Origin: Portulaca oleracea
Lineage: Eukaryota; Streptophyta; Magnoliopsida; Caryophyllales; Portulacaceae
Assembly: GCA_029582165.1 (NCBI GenBank)
Contig: CM055883.1
Location: 20,368,501 to 20,432,500 of the forward strand
Direction: 5' to 3'
Length of the DNA: 64,000 nt
This document shows, one piece after another, positions 24,205-36,975 of the stretch. Below the pieces are notes generated by a model that was not told the DNA's origin, did no database searches, and worked only from the letters and a program-made list of their open reading frames with translations. How positions within the stretch are numbered: the stretch's first letter is position 1; every line of letters starts with the position of its first letter. The translations under genes and the position numbers were made by a program.

Positions 24205-25344
24205 AAGTGCTATGATAAAAATGTCATCAAACTTTTCCATTTGGTCAAAATTGTCACTATTCTTTCCAAATTGTCAAAAATGTCATTATTATTTCTAAAA
24301 GTGGTCAAGCTGCCACTATCCCCATTTTTTACCTACTATTGCAGGTTAATGTTTCAAAAATAAAAAAAAATGCAATTTTTCTATCTCTATACAATTCATC
24401 CAAACCCACCCAAATTATTTCTTCTTCCTCCCTCTCTTTCTTTTTCTCCTTGCTAAAATAGCCCTGCCACCCAATGTCAATGGCTTCATCTTCTTCCTCC
24501 TCTCCACTTTTCTTCATCTCCACTTTAACATTAGGCATGTATTAATTGTGAATAGCAAGACTATTGAGAAAGACCTGGCTATCAATAATGGTAGCTTCAG
24601 GAATTCCTGAGATAACCAGAAAGCAATTAGGGGTTAGGAAAAGTCATAGCGATAAGGAATTCGAAAGTTTCCATGAATCTTGAAATTACCATCTGTGTTA
24701 GCAACAATGTTTCCAAGGTCAGTCGCATGTCGGACTTCATCCTCCAGAGCACCATGTGTCATGTTATTTGGATTGAATTGTGTACCTACACACATTCAGT
24801 AAATCCAACACACAAATATGATCAAACAATGAACACCATACCAAAAGAGGAGAAATTCCATTAGAACTAAACCTATTTATACACCCATTTTTTTCTTGAG
24901 TTATTGTTGAGTTAATGTATGCTGTGAATTATTTTTTTCTTGAGTATTATAATTAATTTTTGATAAAATAAAGGAGAAGAAGATGAGGTGAAGACGATGA
25001 AGAAAGAGGATAAAGAAGATGAAGAAAAGTGGAGAGGAGGTAAAAGAGGAAGCCACTGACACTGGGTGGCAGGGCTATTTTAGGAGAGAGAAGAAGAAAG
25101 AAAGGGAGGAAGAAGAAAGAGAACAAGAAATAATTAGGGTGGGTTGGGGTGAATTGTATAGAGATAGAAATATTGTATTTGTTTTATTTTTGAAACATTA
25201 ACCTACAATAGCAAGTGAAAAATGGGGGTAATGACAGTTTTGACACTTTTAGAAACAATAATGACATTTTTGACAATTTGAAAAAAATAGTGACAATTTT
25301 GACTAAATGGGAAAGTTTGATGACATTTTTATCCCAGCACTCAT
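24205..25344. mobile_element. Short non-autonomous MULE-like element with long inverted ends
   Basis: About 330 bp at the left (from 24205) reappear inverted at the right (to 25344), including GATAAAAATGTCATCAAAC at the tips and a CCCTGCCACCCA block deep inside. Flanking TAATTTGC occurs at 24197-24204 and 25345-25352. Long inverted ends with an 8-9 bp duplication fit Mutator-like elements. No transposase is inside. The tips resemble those at 33594-36803 and 61550-62458. Confidence 0.75.
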
Positions 25345-25800
25345 TAATTTGCTTATCTACTTGTTTTGTAGCTTGTTTTTACACACAAATTTACTTTTTG
25401 GCCCTTAATGTAATATAATAATAAAGAGTTTACCTTGTAGCTTATGTTCACACTCAAATTTATCATTTTGTCCTCGAATACAATAAAATAACAAACAACT
25501 TGCTGTGTAGCTTACATTCATATTTGAATTTTTAACAATTTGGAAAGAATAGTGACAATTTTGATTAAATGGAAAAGTTTGATGACACTTTTATCCCAAC
25601 ACTAAGTAATTTGCCTATCTCCTTGTCTTGTAGCTTGTTTTTACACACAACTTTACCCCTTAATCTAATATAATAATAAAGAGTTTACCTTGTAGCTTAT
25701 GTTCACACTCAAATTTATCATTTTGCCCGCGAATACAATATAAAAACAAACAACTTGTTGTGTAGCTTACATTCATACTTGAATTTCCTATTTTACGCTC
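25320..25800. repeat. Tandem duplication, period about 255 bp
   Basis: The string GAGTTTACCTTGTAGCTTATG appears at 25426 and 25681, and the right tip of the MULE-like element is repeated near 25540-25600. So a unit spanning the element's right tip plus flank was duplicated. Similar flank sequence also precedes the element at 24130-24200. Confidence 0.8.
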
Positions 25801-25849
25801 AAATACAACAACTACAAATCCTAATATCAATTGAAATTATATTAGAGAA

Positions 25850-26150
25850 ATTCCATTTGGTAGGCTTGAACTTTTCCCTATTCTAAGTTATGTTGGGAAA
25901 TGATGTTTGATCGGCTTGAATCTTCATCATCTTCACTTTACTTGACTTCTTGATCTTTTTGCGGTATATTTGACAAGGTGGAGATATGACTTAATGATGT
26001 ATTTTGGCCCACGCCTGAAATACATCTGTCTAGCCTAGGTCTCACTTTTGGGGACCCTAGGTTCATGGAAGGAAATGGAGGTTCACATAGCCATGGGCTT
26101 GCCTTTGGAGACTCAAGATTCATGAGGATAATGGAAACCTATCCATGCCA
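25850..26150. repeat. Fragment related to the internal region at 32450-32600
   Basis: Shares GGGAAATGATGTTTGA-like and GACTTCTTGATCTT(T/C)TTGCGGTAT blocks with the sequence just inside the right LTR at 32584. It is probably a piece of another copy of that LTR element. No coding function is supported. Confidence 0.65.
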
Positions 26151-27215
26151 AGTCCAAAGAAGAAGGCCCAATTCAATTATGAGGAGGTAGAACGGGCCAA
26201 AGGAGAAGAATACATTGTGGAGGCCCGAAGTCCAACCCATATCTTGTGCTCCTTGTTCCAAGAGGACGTCCAAACGTCCTAGGAAGAGTCCAAGTCCACG
26301 TCTAAAGGCCCAAGTACAAAGCCCAAGTTGAACTTCACAGTTTTGACCATTTCAAGGTGAAGTTCATATTTCTGACCATTTCATGATGAAGTTCACATTT
26401 TTTACCATTTCATAATGAATTTCACATTTCTGACCATTTCAAGATGAAGTTCACGGTTTTGGCCTTTTGATGTATTTCTTTATATTTCTAGGGTTTTATT
26501 TATATTTCCAGTTGTGTGAGGTGCCAAGTAATATATATAAACTTGGACACCAAGTCTTAGGAGTTTAGATTAATCTAGAATAATCTAGAATGTTCTAGAA
26601 TGATCTAGAAGGTGTGTGGTGTGTGTGTGTGACGTGTGATAGATTAGGCGCCAAGTTATAGTCCTAGATAAGGTTGGCTTATTTTGTAACTAATCCATCT
26701 TGGATTAGGAAAGCCAAGTCCTAGAAGGATTATTATCTTTTGTAACTAACTCCCTTTAGCATAAGGAGTCCTAATCCAAGGAGGAGATAGCTATTATAGG
26801 CGTCTAGTATTAGGAGCCCTTGGCTTGCACGCCAAGTAATAGAGTCCTAGTAGGAGAAGATGGCTTGCACGCCAATCTAGATAGTCCTAGGAGGTTTAGG
26901 ACTTAGTTAGTATAAATAGCTAGGCTTGTAGCCTCTCAAAGGCATCCAACTTTGAATTATGAATACAATCAAGCTTTTAGCTTACCCCTTGAGTGTTTCG
27001 TGAGAACCTCGTTGATCTCTTCTATTGTATCTTGGTATGACAACCAAGTGATAAGGAAGAGCTTGTTTCTGAAACCTAGAAGGTGTTTCTGTAACTAGGT
27101 GGAAGAACAAGTAGCCTTAGGGTTTCTTCTTGTGGTGTTTCTGTATCGAGCTTGATCCCTAGATCTATCCCGGTTACTTTTATCTTTTATCTCTCTGTCT
27201 TTTAGTGAGATAAAT
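26150..27215 (+). repeat. LTR-like dispersed repeat
   Basis: Second copy of the repeat that is split at 4540-8345. It carries an approximately 28-bp minisatellite (GAAGTTCACA...GACCATTTC) at 26325-26460 and CTAGAATAATCTAGAATG repeats near 26573-26610. A TATA-like TATAAATAG lies near 26920. The TATA box followed by a T-rich end suggests an LTR, but no clear borders are seen. Confidence 0.55.
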
Positions 27216-27616
27216 CAAACCCTAAGGCTATTCAACCCTCTCTCTTACTCTCTCCCTCCTCACGTCAACTCTCAAAGCAATCCTCTCTCTCAAATCCCTC
27301 TCCCAATGTCAACTCTCTCATCCATCTCTCTCAATCCTCTCAACCATACTTTCTCATCCTCTCACAAAAGACCTCACGTCACTCTCTCTAAACCTCCCTC
27401 ATACATCCGTCCATCCCTCTCAAACTCCACAAAGATTCCATCTTTCCCAAAACCCCAATCCATACTCTCTCACAATTCATCCAAACTCCATAAAATTCCC
27501 TCACAATTCACGTGAAGCATCTCCACCTTTGCCCTAGTTCACGTGAAGCCTCCCATATTCAGATTGGTTGCACGTCACCCTTATGATGTGTAATTGATCA
27601 ATCTATTCTTTGATCC
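27216..27616. other. CT-rich low-complexity stretch, no gene
   Basis: Dominated by CTCTC and CCTCTC strings. The ORF at 27306-27515 is Ser/Pro/His-rich only because of this composition. Confidence 0.6.
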
Positions 27617-28331
27617 CATTATACATCACTTAATAACCAAATGATTATCTTGTTTGGATATTGCTAAGAGTCATGGACAAATATATTTTCCTTAAGAACT
27701 ATTTACTGTAACGTAAATGTTCAAGGGATAAAACTTAGCTTTTTTTGCACTCAAGACATAGGTATCTCACTTGATTCTCTCAAGTATAGCTGCAGTCTAT
27801 ACTTGAGAGGATGTGATTATAGAATGAAGAAGTTGATACTTGTGATGCTCTCAAATGGCTTGGGAATGTCTCCTATTTATAGGAGACTTCCACACCTAAT
27901 CCAACCCTAATTACACCCCTTAGTCAAAGGTATAATTAAAGTCCTTAATGATGGATTATGACCTTGACTTGGTCAACTAATATAGTTGTTGGAATACATA
28001 TAATATCGGACTTAATATTGATATCATATACTTAATACATAAGATTATATAGCCGTTAGCCATTAAAACATATTCTGGGTTCCAACACGGTCCGTGTTGA
28101 TGCAACACGGTCCGTGTTGATGCAACACGGTCCATGTTTCCTCAACACGACCCGTGCTGAGCCCAGAATCGTTTTTCTTGCTTTTTGGAGACCAACACGA
28201 ACCTTGTTGGTCTCTTATGGACTCGTGTTGATTATATTCTTGATGTTTATTTTATATATGATCCTTATACTTGTTCCACACGATTCCTTATGCTATATAA
28301 AATTCTTATACTCTTGAAATAATTCCAACAA
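27617..28331 (-). repeat. LTR (plus-coordinate left copy) with expanded 20-bp palindromic array
   Basis: Contains CAACACGGTCCGTGTTGATG at 28083, 28103 and (with one change) 28123, a perfect 20-bp period. Each unit holds CAACACGG-T-CCGTGTTG, an 8+1+8 palindrome. The other LTR has only one diverged unit here. Confidence 0.9.
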
Positions 28332-31075
28332 TCCCTTGCCATTTCAAGAGTATGTAAAATCCTTGAAATGATCTTACTTAAGGAGTTAACACCCCCGCCA
28401 TTTGAGATATACCTTAACTTGTAATCACCCGAGAAACCCACAAACAAATGCATAATGAAAAGTAGATTGCTCTTTGAACTTTTCACTTAGTATATACAAG
28501 CCAAAATTGAATCCAAATCACAAAGTAACATGTCTTTGAACTTTGGATTTATATTGATCAACTATACTCGTAATACACATACGTTTGTTTTTAAATCTTA
28601 GTGCTAGTACTTTGACACTGTTATCCGGCCTTGTGTCCTTATCCTTAGTAAGTGTTTCGGAACTTTAGCCTTAAGTTCTTTTCAGCGGCCACACATCACA
28701 CTTACATAGGTAGTCTTTGGAGTTTACCGCTCCTATAATTAGGCTCCCCAAAGTCTATTAAGAGTGTCACCACTCAACCTGTTGTCATTACAGATATTAA
28801 GTATCACTTAACCTGAGATGTATAAAATCGATTCTTCCTACTATTTTAGACAACTCCGTACTCATTTGAACTTTAGAAATTGGTGGTATTCCAATTCGTA
28901 AAGTTGAGTCATTGTTGTGAAGTAGTAGATATTTAGGCTACGTAACCCATCTCTAACAACAAGGTCCACTAGATATATAATTATATATTTACCATGGCCT
29001 TAATAAGAATATCCTCACCATAATATGAATAAACCATCATATTATTTTTGGATATAATCACAATATACCATGTGTAAACTTGATATGGATCCTTTTATAT
29101 GCTTATCATCCAAAAAACCATGGATATAAAGCTCTAACTTGTGAATAACCTCATGTTAATAAACCAATTAACTTTTGATTCATATGGAAATCGAGTTTCC
29201 AACTTATATGTAATTAAACCATTACATCTAGATCCTTTGCTACATACTTGAACTTATAACTTTAACTCATTGAATAAACAATGGTTCATAATCATAAATG
29301 ATTATATTGTAGAGTATACTACCAAGTATATGATTAAACCATCAGATTACCATGGTTGTATTCTCTCCTTTAATATTTAAGTCCACTCTTCAAAGCATAT
29401 AGCTATGAAGACTTAAACATAATATATAATACTTAAACTTTGTCATTCCCAAATCCATTGATATAAATATATATCATGAATTTAGTATGATTAAATGTAT
29501 AAAAACTATACACTTCCTATGAGCAAATAAACTTGATACATACCCACCTTATGCAAACAACATAGACCATTCTCAATCATGATTATCCGTAAACCTCATA
29601 AACTAAATTTTATGAACTTGTAAAACATCAAAATAACCATTTCCATAATCATGAATTATAGTCTATCACAAGTATGCATAATTCCTTATGAAACCTTCCT
29701 ATATCCTACTACATGCTTTTATAAACTTGAAAATTTTAACAAGGACAAACATGTATTCAACTTCATACACTAAAAACACATGAGTAATCATGATCAATCT
29801 TATACTTAATTAATCATGTTTGATGCTTTATATGCCATTACTCATTGAATACATATATGCGTAAACATAAACATATTGGCACATAAACCATACAAAAGTA
29901 TGAAATCTTCTCATATATCTTATGCAATCCATTCACTTATTTCATAAAGAATTTATCTTATAGTGAACTTACATAAAACCTTAATAAACTCTTATCATAT
30001 TAAAATATGATTGAATACCATGAGAAGCAAACATCAATCAAACATGTAGATAAACTTATGTCCATGTCACTTATCAATAACTTGCATTGCCTAAAAACAT
30101 AGTTGCAAGTATATGACTTACAACTACTTAAATTAGCATGTAGTAAAATATGTCATACTTAAACTTACTAGCATAATCAAACTTGTAGACACAATATTAG
30201 TGAATAAAACTCCACTCATATTTCCTTGTCAAGAATAAAACATGTTCTTGTCTACTTATATTTCCATGAATAAAAGGAAATAAACAACTGATGATTCTAC
30301 ATACTCATATAATCACATGAATCAATTTTGCACTTAGGAAAAACAAGCAAAATTGCCTTAAACACTTATAGAATTAAGTGATTATTCTTAAACTTGTCAT
30401 GCCATAAACAACATAGAGTCAAATACTTATTTTAATCAAACAAACCAATACTTATGTCCTCTTGGAATGCTTGAATAAATCATATAAACTCTATATAAAC
30501 ATTCATAAACATGAATCACATGATAAAACACTTGTAAATATGCATGAATGTCAATACTTAACTAAATTTCATACTTGACTTAAACTTAGTACAAAAACCA
30601 TATGAAATTTTCTTTGCATAAATAGCTAAGTAAATTAGCCAATAATCTTGTAGGTTCAACTTGTTAGAAATAATAATGAGTTCTTACTTATGCAACATCT
30701 TATAAGCATAGAAAGCTTTCTTGTCAAGCTTATACATATTATGAATTCCCATACATATATCATATTATATATACTTAATAATATTTTGAAATAGCCTAGA
30801 CAACTTGTGTGTATGTACCTTAAATTTATACATACCATTGATCATATAAACATGATTAATCCTTTGTCTTTCTTATTAACTTGTGTACACTTAGATTTCC
30901 AATAGCAAATTATATTAGCCATTTACAAACTTATACAAAATAAATTACATATGATTTCTCATATATAATTACTTATATGGCTTCTTGTACATAAACTTGC
31001 TATTTCATCTTAATAACCACATAATATTGCTAATAACTTATCAACATATATAATCACATATATATGTACTTGCAA

Positions 31076-31120
<45 letters not shown>

Positions 31121-32583
31121 TTATTATGCTTTTCTTATTACAATACTTATAAGCATAATAAAAATATACTCATGATAATAATTAGAAATTTGAACCTTGA
31201 TGCATACATAACTTATAGTGGACTTCTCAAAAACTTGAATCAATAAACAAGCCACTTGTATGCATTCAAATAATTCTCATAAAAATTACACTTATATGCA
31301 AAGTCTATCTTAATAACAAATTCATATTTGACTTTCAATTGCATAAACTTATCTCAATCATCAAGAATAGAATCATAAACTTGACATAACCAAATAGAAT
31401 TTCATGGCAACTTATAAAGAAACATAATACTTTTGCAAATACTTATATTCTATTTTTCATACTTCAAACTTAAACATAAAATTAACTTGTTAATCATGCT
31501 ATTAAACAATACTTGAATAACAATAGGCAAAACAATAAGCATGAAATCATTCATACCTATCACTTATAAACATGGAACAAAATTCCAATCATGATATTAA
31601 TAAAAGGTCTAATGAACTTGTATGTACTCATCCTTCATATTAATATCAAAAACAATAGGCGGAATAAACTTGATGATACTTGAACATGTGAATAAACATG
31701 GAAAAATTCAGATTATGAGAAGCAAAATATAATCTTGCTACAATGAATTTCCACATTAAACATCCAACCAAGGAATATTTTAATGACAATATCCTCATCC
31801 TTATTACTAGTATGAAACTTCCATGTAACTTAATATCATAGCCAACTTAAAACATATGGCTAAATAAACTTTGTAACTTATATAGGTGTTCAATGGTGCA
31901 CTTAATAATATAAATAAATAAATAAATAAATAAATACTTATTTTGACTTTTTCTTGCACCATCCTTCAACAACTACCTTATCATGGAATTTCAATACACT
32001 TATCCTTAATGACAATTCTTATAAACCAATTAAACATGTCGAATGTAGTAAAACATATTCATGCCATTGGTATTAACTTGATAAATATTAAGAGACAACT
32101 TAAACATGGTCAATGCACATGCATATAACCCCCAAATAAACAACAACTTAATTACCTTTGATCTCCTTGTAAATGACTTGTTGTTACCTTGCCCTTAATC
32201 TATGTAAACCTCATTGCATAATCACGCAACAATTCCCATCATGAACATCAAGATCTTGTATTTGTATTGCCACTCTTATGTATCGATTTCTCATCTATAA
32301 CAAAATACATATAGATAAACAAATGATTAATAAACTTTTAATCATCAAACTTGCTCTATAAAACTTAACAAAATTGATAATAATAAACTTGTAAAGTATA
32401 AATTACTTATCTTTGTAATCCCTCTTGAATCTTGGATGTCCAACTCGTAGCCTCCTCCAATCTTGTCTCGTAAAATAGTTCTTAAGATTGTTGGGAAAAT
32501 GATGTTTGACTGGATTGAATATTTATCATCTTCACTTGACTTGACTTCTTGATCTTCTTGCGGTATGTTTGACAAGATGGAGA
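28332..32583. other. AT-rich core of the non-autonomous LTR element
   Basis: No ORF above about 90 codons and no recognisable domain. It contains an (AAT)n run at 31074-31119 and (AAAT)n at 31911-31936. The region next to the right LTR (32450-32583) is shared with 25850-26000. Confidence 0.7.
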
Positions 32584-33231
32584 TATGACTTAATAACCAA
32601 ATGGTTATCATGTTTGGATATTGCTAAGAGTCATGGACAAATACATTTTCCTTAAGAACTATTTACTGTACTGTAAATGTTCAAGGGATAAAACTTAACT
32701 CGTGTTGCACTCAAGACATAGGTATCTCACTTGATTCTCTCAAGTATAGCTGTAGTCTATACTTGAGAGGATGTGATTATAGAATGAAGAAGTTGGTACT
32801 TGTGATGCTCTCAAATGGCTTGGAAATGTCTCCTATTTATAGGAGACTTCCACACCTAATCCAACCCTAATTACACCCCTTAGTCAAAGATATAATTAAG
32901 GTCCTTAATGATGGATTATGACCTTGACTTGGTCAACTAATATAGTTGTTGGAATACATAAAATATCGGACTTAATATTGATATCATATACTTAATACAT
33001 AAGATTATATAGCCGTTAGCCATTAAAACAGATTCTGGGTTCCAACGTGGTCCGTGTTGAGCCCAGGATCGTTTTTCTTGCTTTTTGGAGACCAACACGA
33101 ACCGTGTTGGTCTCTTATGAACTCGCGTTGATCATATTCTTGATGTTTATCTTACATGTGATCCTTATACTTGTTCCACACGATTCCTTATGCTATATAA
33201 AATTCTTATACTCTTGAAATAATTCCAACAA
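32584..33231 (-). repeat. LTR (plus-coordinate right copy)
   Basis: Matches 27617-28331 almost end to end but lacks the array expansion; the corresponding site reads CAACGTGGTCCGTGTTGAG near 33043. Confidence 0.9.
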
Positions 33232-33593
33232 GTTAACCACTTTTTAAACTATTCCAAGTGGTAGACTTATTTTGAAAAGTATTTCATTTTATGAGCTTCT
33301 TCTTGTACCGTTGTTAAAATATTGATCTTAAAACTTGCCTTTTCTCTTAATTTCAGTTAATTTCCCTATCAATCTCACAGTCGACTCATTTGAATTAATA
33401 TTTAAAGTTTTTGACAACTAGGAATAATGTTTAAAGTGTTTGAAAGTTGGATTAATTTTTAAAGTTTTTAAAATAAGTCTACCATTTGAAATAATTTTCA
33501 AAATAAATATACCAGTGGGAATAATTTTAAAAGTAGTTGACAATTTAAAATTGATAAAAGTTGAAGTCTCCCAAATAAAATCTCCCAAATGAT
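33232..33593. other. Spacer, no gene seen
   Basis: AT-rich sequence with repeated TTTTTAAAGTTTTTGA-like strings. It ends with the target duplication CTCCCAAATGAT at 33582-33593. Confidence 0.5.
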
Positions 33594-34548
33594 GAGAGCC
33601 TCGATAAAAATGTCACTAAACTTTTGAAAAACTGCAAATTTGCCACTCGGATTTTTCTTGTCATCAGAATGCCACTAAACTTGATTAACCGGTAAAAAAA
33701 TACCACTTTATCTGATGTTTACCTGGAAGCAACCTGAAGCAGCAGGTTAATGGTCTTGGTGGTTGTCATTAAGGTAAAAACACTTAATTAAATTAATAAA
33801 CATCCTAATTAGATATTATACCCTAAATTTACAAACATCCTAATTAGATATAATAAACATCCTAATTAACAACCTGAAGCAGCACGTTCACTGCCCCTCT
33901 TCACTCTTCATCTTCATCGCCATTTTCTTCAACCTCCCACCTTTAATTTCTGCAAATGGTATGAATTAAACCCTAAATTGAACCACAATCAACAAAATCG
34001 AGCACCTGGGAAGCGTTTTTGCAAGGATTGAAGGCCAGTAAAGGTTGACATTCATACCAGGTTAGTTTCTCCAAAACCCTAATTTTCGCAGTGCTGAATT
34101 TTGGTCGATAATCCATGTTTTCTTGGTGTTTTTGTTGTTGTTTAGTTGTATGCAGTCGATTTGAGTAGCTTTTGTTGGAAAAAAATTTCTAGGGTTTATG
34201 TTCTGCAATTTTCCAGAAACCCAGAAAACCCAACCCTCTGTTTCTTGATGAATGCTAGGGTTTATGTGTTTGGTTGATGTTTATGTGTCTGTTTAATCTA
34301 AATGTGCTTCAAGTATCTGAAATTGGCCTGATTTTGTTATTTTAGGGTTTCTGGATGGGCAAATTACAAATATTTCATGGGTTTACCTTTCTGTTTGTGA
34401 AATTGGCCTGAAATTGGCCTGAATTTGTACTTACTTTTTCATTTATGTTTGTGAATTGTTGAGGATTTAGGGTTTACCTTTTGTGTATATAGGGTTTTGG
34501 TTTAGGGTCAAGTTTAGGGTTTGACTTTTTTATTTTTCACATTTTTTT

Positions 34549-34974
34549 TTGTTTGACAGCTCAAAAGGAAGATCACAAAAAGACCTCCCAATGCTATTGC
34601 TATCACGCATCGCAATGCGGTTGAAGCTTCTACCATCGCCAATGCTTCACGCCAATGCTATCGTTGTTGGCCATGTCGCTATCGCTGTGGCTAAGCCACA
34701 TCGCTTCGCTCCATGCCTATCGCTACCCATGCTGCCGTTCTTCAGTTCCCAACTGCTATATTTACTGCCTCTTCTCATTGGATCAACTGCTGCTGCTAGG
34801 AGTGTGGCACAATGTGATGAGATGCCATTGACTGGATCACAGCCTCAAGCATCACAGCCATCTCCTACATCAACACCTACAAAACAGCTGAGGAAGAAGA
34901 GACCTGCACAAAAATGTGTCTTGCCCAGGGTTTCACCAAGGAAGAAAATGCCAAGGAATAACATAGGAAACTAG
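34549..34974 (+). pseudogene. Possible C-terminal remnant of a MULE transposase
   Basis: Open frame of 141 codons. Only its last third looks protein-like: SQPQASQPSPTSTPTKQLRK followed by basic Lys/Arg/Pro residues before the stop. Such Ser/Pro/Lys tails are usual at the end of MuDR-type transposases, but no zinc knuckle or catalytic domain is present. The first part is low-complexity sequence with repeated GCTATCGC/CAATGC strings and is probably not coding. The assignment rests mostly on location inside a MULE-like element. Confidence 0.35.
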
Positions 34975-35960
34975 GTGGTGGTTGTTTGATGTATTTCTAG
35001 TCCATTTTGAACAATACATGGCTTCTTTTGATGGTGATTAAATTAGTTAGGATGTAAATGAAGGTGAAATTGTAAATGCCTTACTTTTGGGGTAAATTGC
35101 CATACTTTCGGAGGGGGGGGGGGAATATGTCTTTTGTACATCTTTGGGTTTTGTACCCTATTTTGCAAGCTTTAAGCTAAAACAGAGGTGTGAGTACATC
35201 AAAAACTGGATGTTGTACCCATTACATATTCCCTCATACTTAATGCAAGTTCAGTTTCTGAATATGTTTTGTTTCTTCTTTTCCATTTCAGTTTGTGTAC
35301 ACTGGTTTTGTGCCTGAGTTTAGGTTGATAGTTTACAGCAACAGGAGCAAAACATTGAAGAATTGGATCCTTCTTTTCCATTTCAGTTTGTGTTCACTGG
35401 TTTTATGATTATGTTTCTTTCTTTTGTGTCACAAGGTTGTGTGCCTTTGTTCATTTTTGTTTTTGTTTGTGTTTTTGTGAGTTCAGGACATTAGTTTAGG
35501 ACAGTTTTGATGGTGTTTTTCCTTCTTTTGTGACAAGATGGACAGTGATCATCAAACTACCAGCCAACCAAAACAAAAACAACAACAATTGATCAAACAA
35601 AACATAGAAGACAAATTGATGAAACCATAACATTCATTCATTGCAATTGATTACAATTCAGCCACTGCCAGCCCTAATCACAAGCCCTTAACACCCATGC
35701 CTAATACCCTAAATGACCAAGCTGATGGTACCCAAAAACATTACAAGCATCTTTTGCAAAAAATTGGAAGCATATCCACTTCAAACAGAGCTTAACAAAG
35801 CTTCACATGATGCTTAACAAAGCTGCACAACAGACCAACCATATGATGCAAAAAATTCATCAACATCATCAGCTTATCACAGCATACACCCTATATACCA
35901 TCATCATCATCAGCTTCCACAACAAAATAACATCACCCACCATCCCCCATCACCACCAAA

Positions 35961-36413
35961 TCACTTAGCATAACCACCAGCAACAACCCCCAGAACAAAC
36001 ACCACCATAAACATCACAATCACCAACCCAACATTCTTCTTCAAGCTCTTATTCTCCCCCCTCAGCTTCTCCAACTCACCCATCAGGTCATTGATGTTGG
36101 CTTCAGCCACATCCACCTCGTATTTGTAGTCGTCCCTCTGCTTCTTCACAACGTCATATCTTGCAACCAATCTCTTTGCAGCAATGGCAACAGTGTCGCA
36201 AATTGGATCATCAATCCACTTCATATACTCACAGTCATCAGCCGACTGTCACCTCATGCACCTTACAAACCTCCTAAGAGGGTCATCAGCAGTGAATGAA
36301 GTGTAGACAAGGCAAACAAACCCACATTTGCACCTGTAAAGCACCTTCTTTGAACAGGCACAATCGCGACATGTCCTAACTGAACCGTTCGACACAGATG
36401 AGGATGAAACCAT
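35961..36413 (-). pseudogene. GRF-type zinc finger, coiled-coil, membrane-tail protein with one in-frame TGA
   Basis: ATG at 36413 opens MVSSSSVSNGSVRTC. A GRF-type zinc finger follows: YRCKCG, then TADDPLRRFVRC, then CEYMKWIDDPIC, giving the expected CxCG...GRRF-like...C...C...W-D order. A coiled coil rich in Lys/Glu/Asp comes next (KKQRDDYKYEVDV, GELEKLRGENKSLKK), and then a C-terminal hydrophobic helix VGLVIVMFMVVFVLGVVAGG before the stop at 35961. A TGA at 36249-36251 interrupts the zinc finger; the frame is otherwise intact for 150 codons. GRF fingers can bind nucleic acid in TOP3A and APE2-type proteins. This small plant type has no established role that I can cite. The gene lies wholly inside the MULE-like element. 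Confidence 0.75.
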
Positions 36414-36804
36414 GGCAGATTTTGGGAAAGCTATGGTTTTTTGGAGCAACAGAGAAGAAGAAACAGGAAAGCCCTAATTTTTAAGGAGAAATTGAAGAAG
36501 AAGAAGAACTGGGGAAGCTCTGTAATGGCGGAGAAGAGAAGAGGAACATGAAGAGGAAGATGAAAAGAACAGGCCGGTAAAAAAGAGAAGAAGTGGAAGG
36601 GGTAGGTTGGTAAAAAAATTAAATAAGTTTGGTTTAGTGTAGGTATAGTGTTTAATGAATAAGTGACTGGCTATTCCAGGTAAACAACAGGTAAAGGGGC
36701 AACTTTTTCCAAGTTAATCAAATTTAGTGACATTCTGATAATAAGAAAAATCCAAGTGGCAAATTTACATTTTTTTCAAAAGTTTAGTGGCATTTTTATG
36801 CACT

Positions 36805-36975
36805 CCCAAATGATAGACGAGTTGAACAAAGACGGTGTCTATCTTGGTCACATGCCTATGCCGATTATTGGAGTCAGAAAACCACCGCACAAGCGAAGCA
36901 AGCACAGCTCATGTAGAGAACACCCGAGTCTCCTCGCAAAGTTGACAGGAAATCGCTACCTATATACAAACTCAA
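36805..36975 (+). promoter_or_regulatory. Presumed SCI1 promoter, cut short by the MULE-like element
   Basis: Only 162 bp separate the right target duplication of the MULE-like element from the SCI1 ATG. I see TATATACAAACT at 36960-36971, just before the ATG and too close for a core TATA box, so the promoter is unclear and may extend into the element. Confidence 0.35.

Larger units (their letters stand above)
27617..33231 (-). mobile_element. Non-autonomous LTR retrotransposon with two LTRs and no gag/pol
   Basis: Two direct repeats bound it: 27617-28331 and 32584-33231. On minus each opens TGTTGGAATTATTTC and closes near TTAAGTCA (TTAAGTGA in the left copy). The core of about 4.2 kb is strongly AT-rich, with no long ORF and no RT or integrase motif, so it would depend on proteins from elsewhere. 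The LTRs differ by scattered substitutions and a block in the CACGG array, so the insertion is not recent. I found no matching 5-bp duplication. Confidence 0.75.
33594..36803. mobile_element. MULE-like element carrying a GRF zinc-finger gene
   Basis: The ends are inverted: the left tip has GATAAAAATGTCACTAAAC and the right tip its reverse complement with few changes (ATAAAAATGCCACTAAAC), and similarity continues for over 100 bp. CTCCCAAATGAT flanks both sides (33582-33593, 36803-36814), consistent with a 9-11 bp Mutator-like duplication. Inside are a plus-strand remnant with a basic Pro/Ser tail (34549-34974) and a minus-strand GRF-type gene. No catalytic transposase domain is visible. Confidence 0.75.

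Noticed and set aside
27306..27515. 69-codon Ser/Pro-rich ORF
   Set aside because: Made by CTCTC low-complexity sequence; no motif and no gene context.
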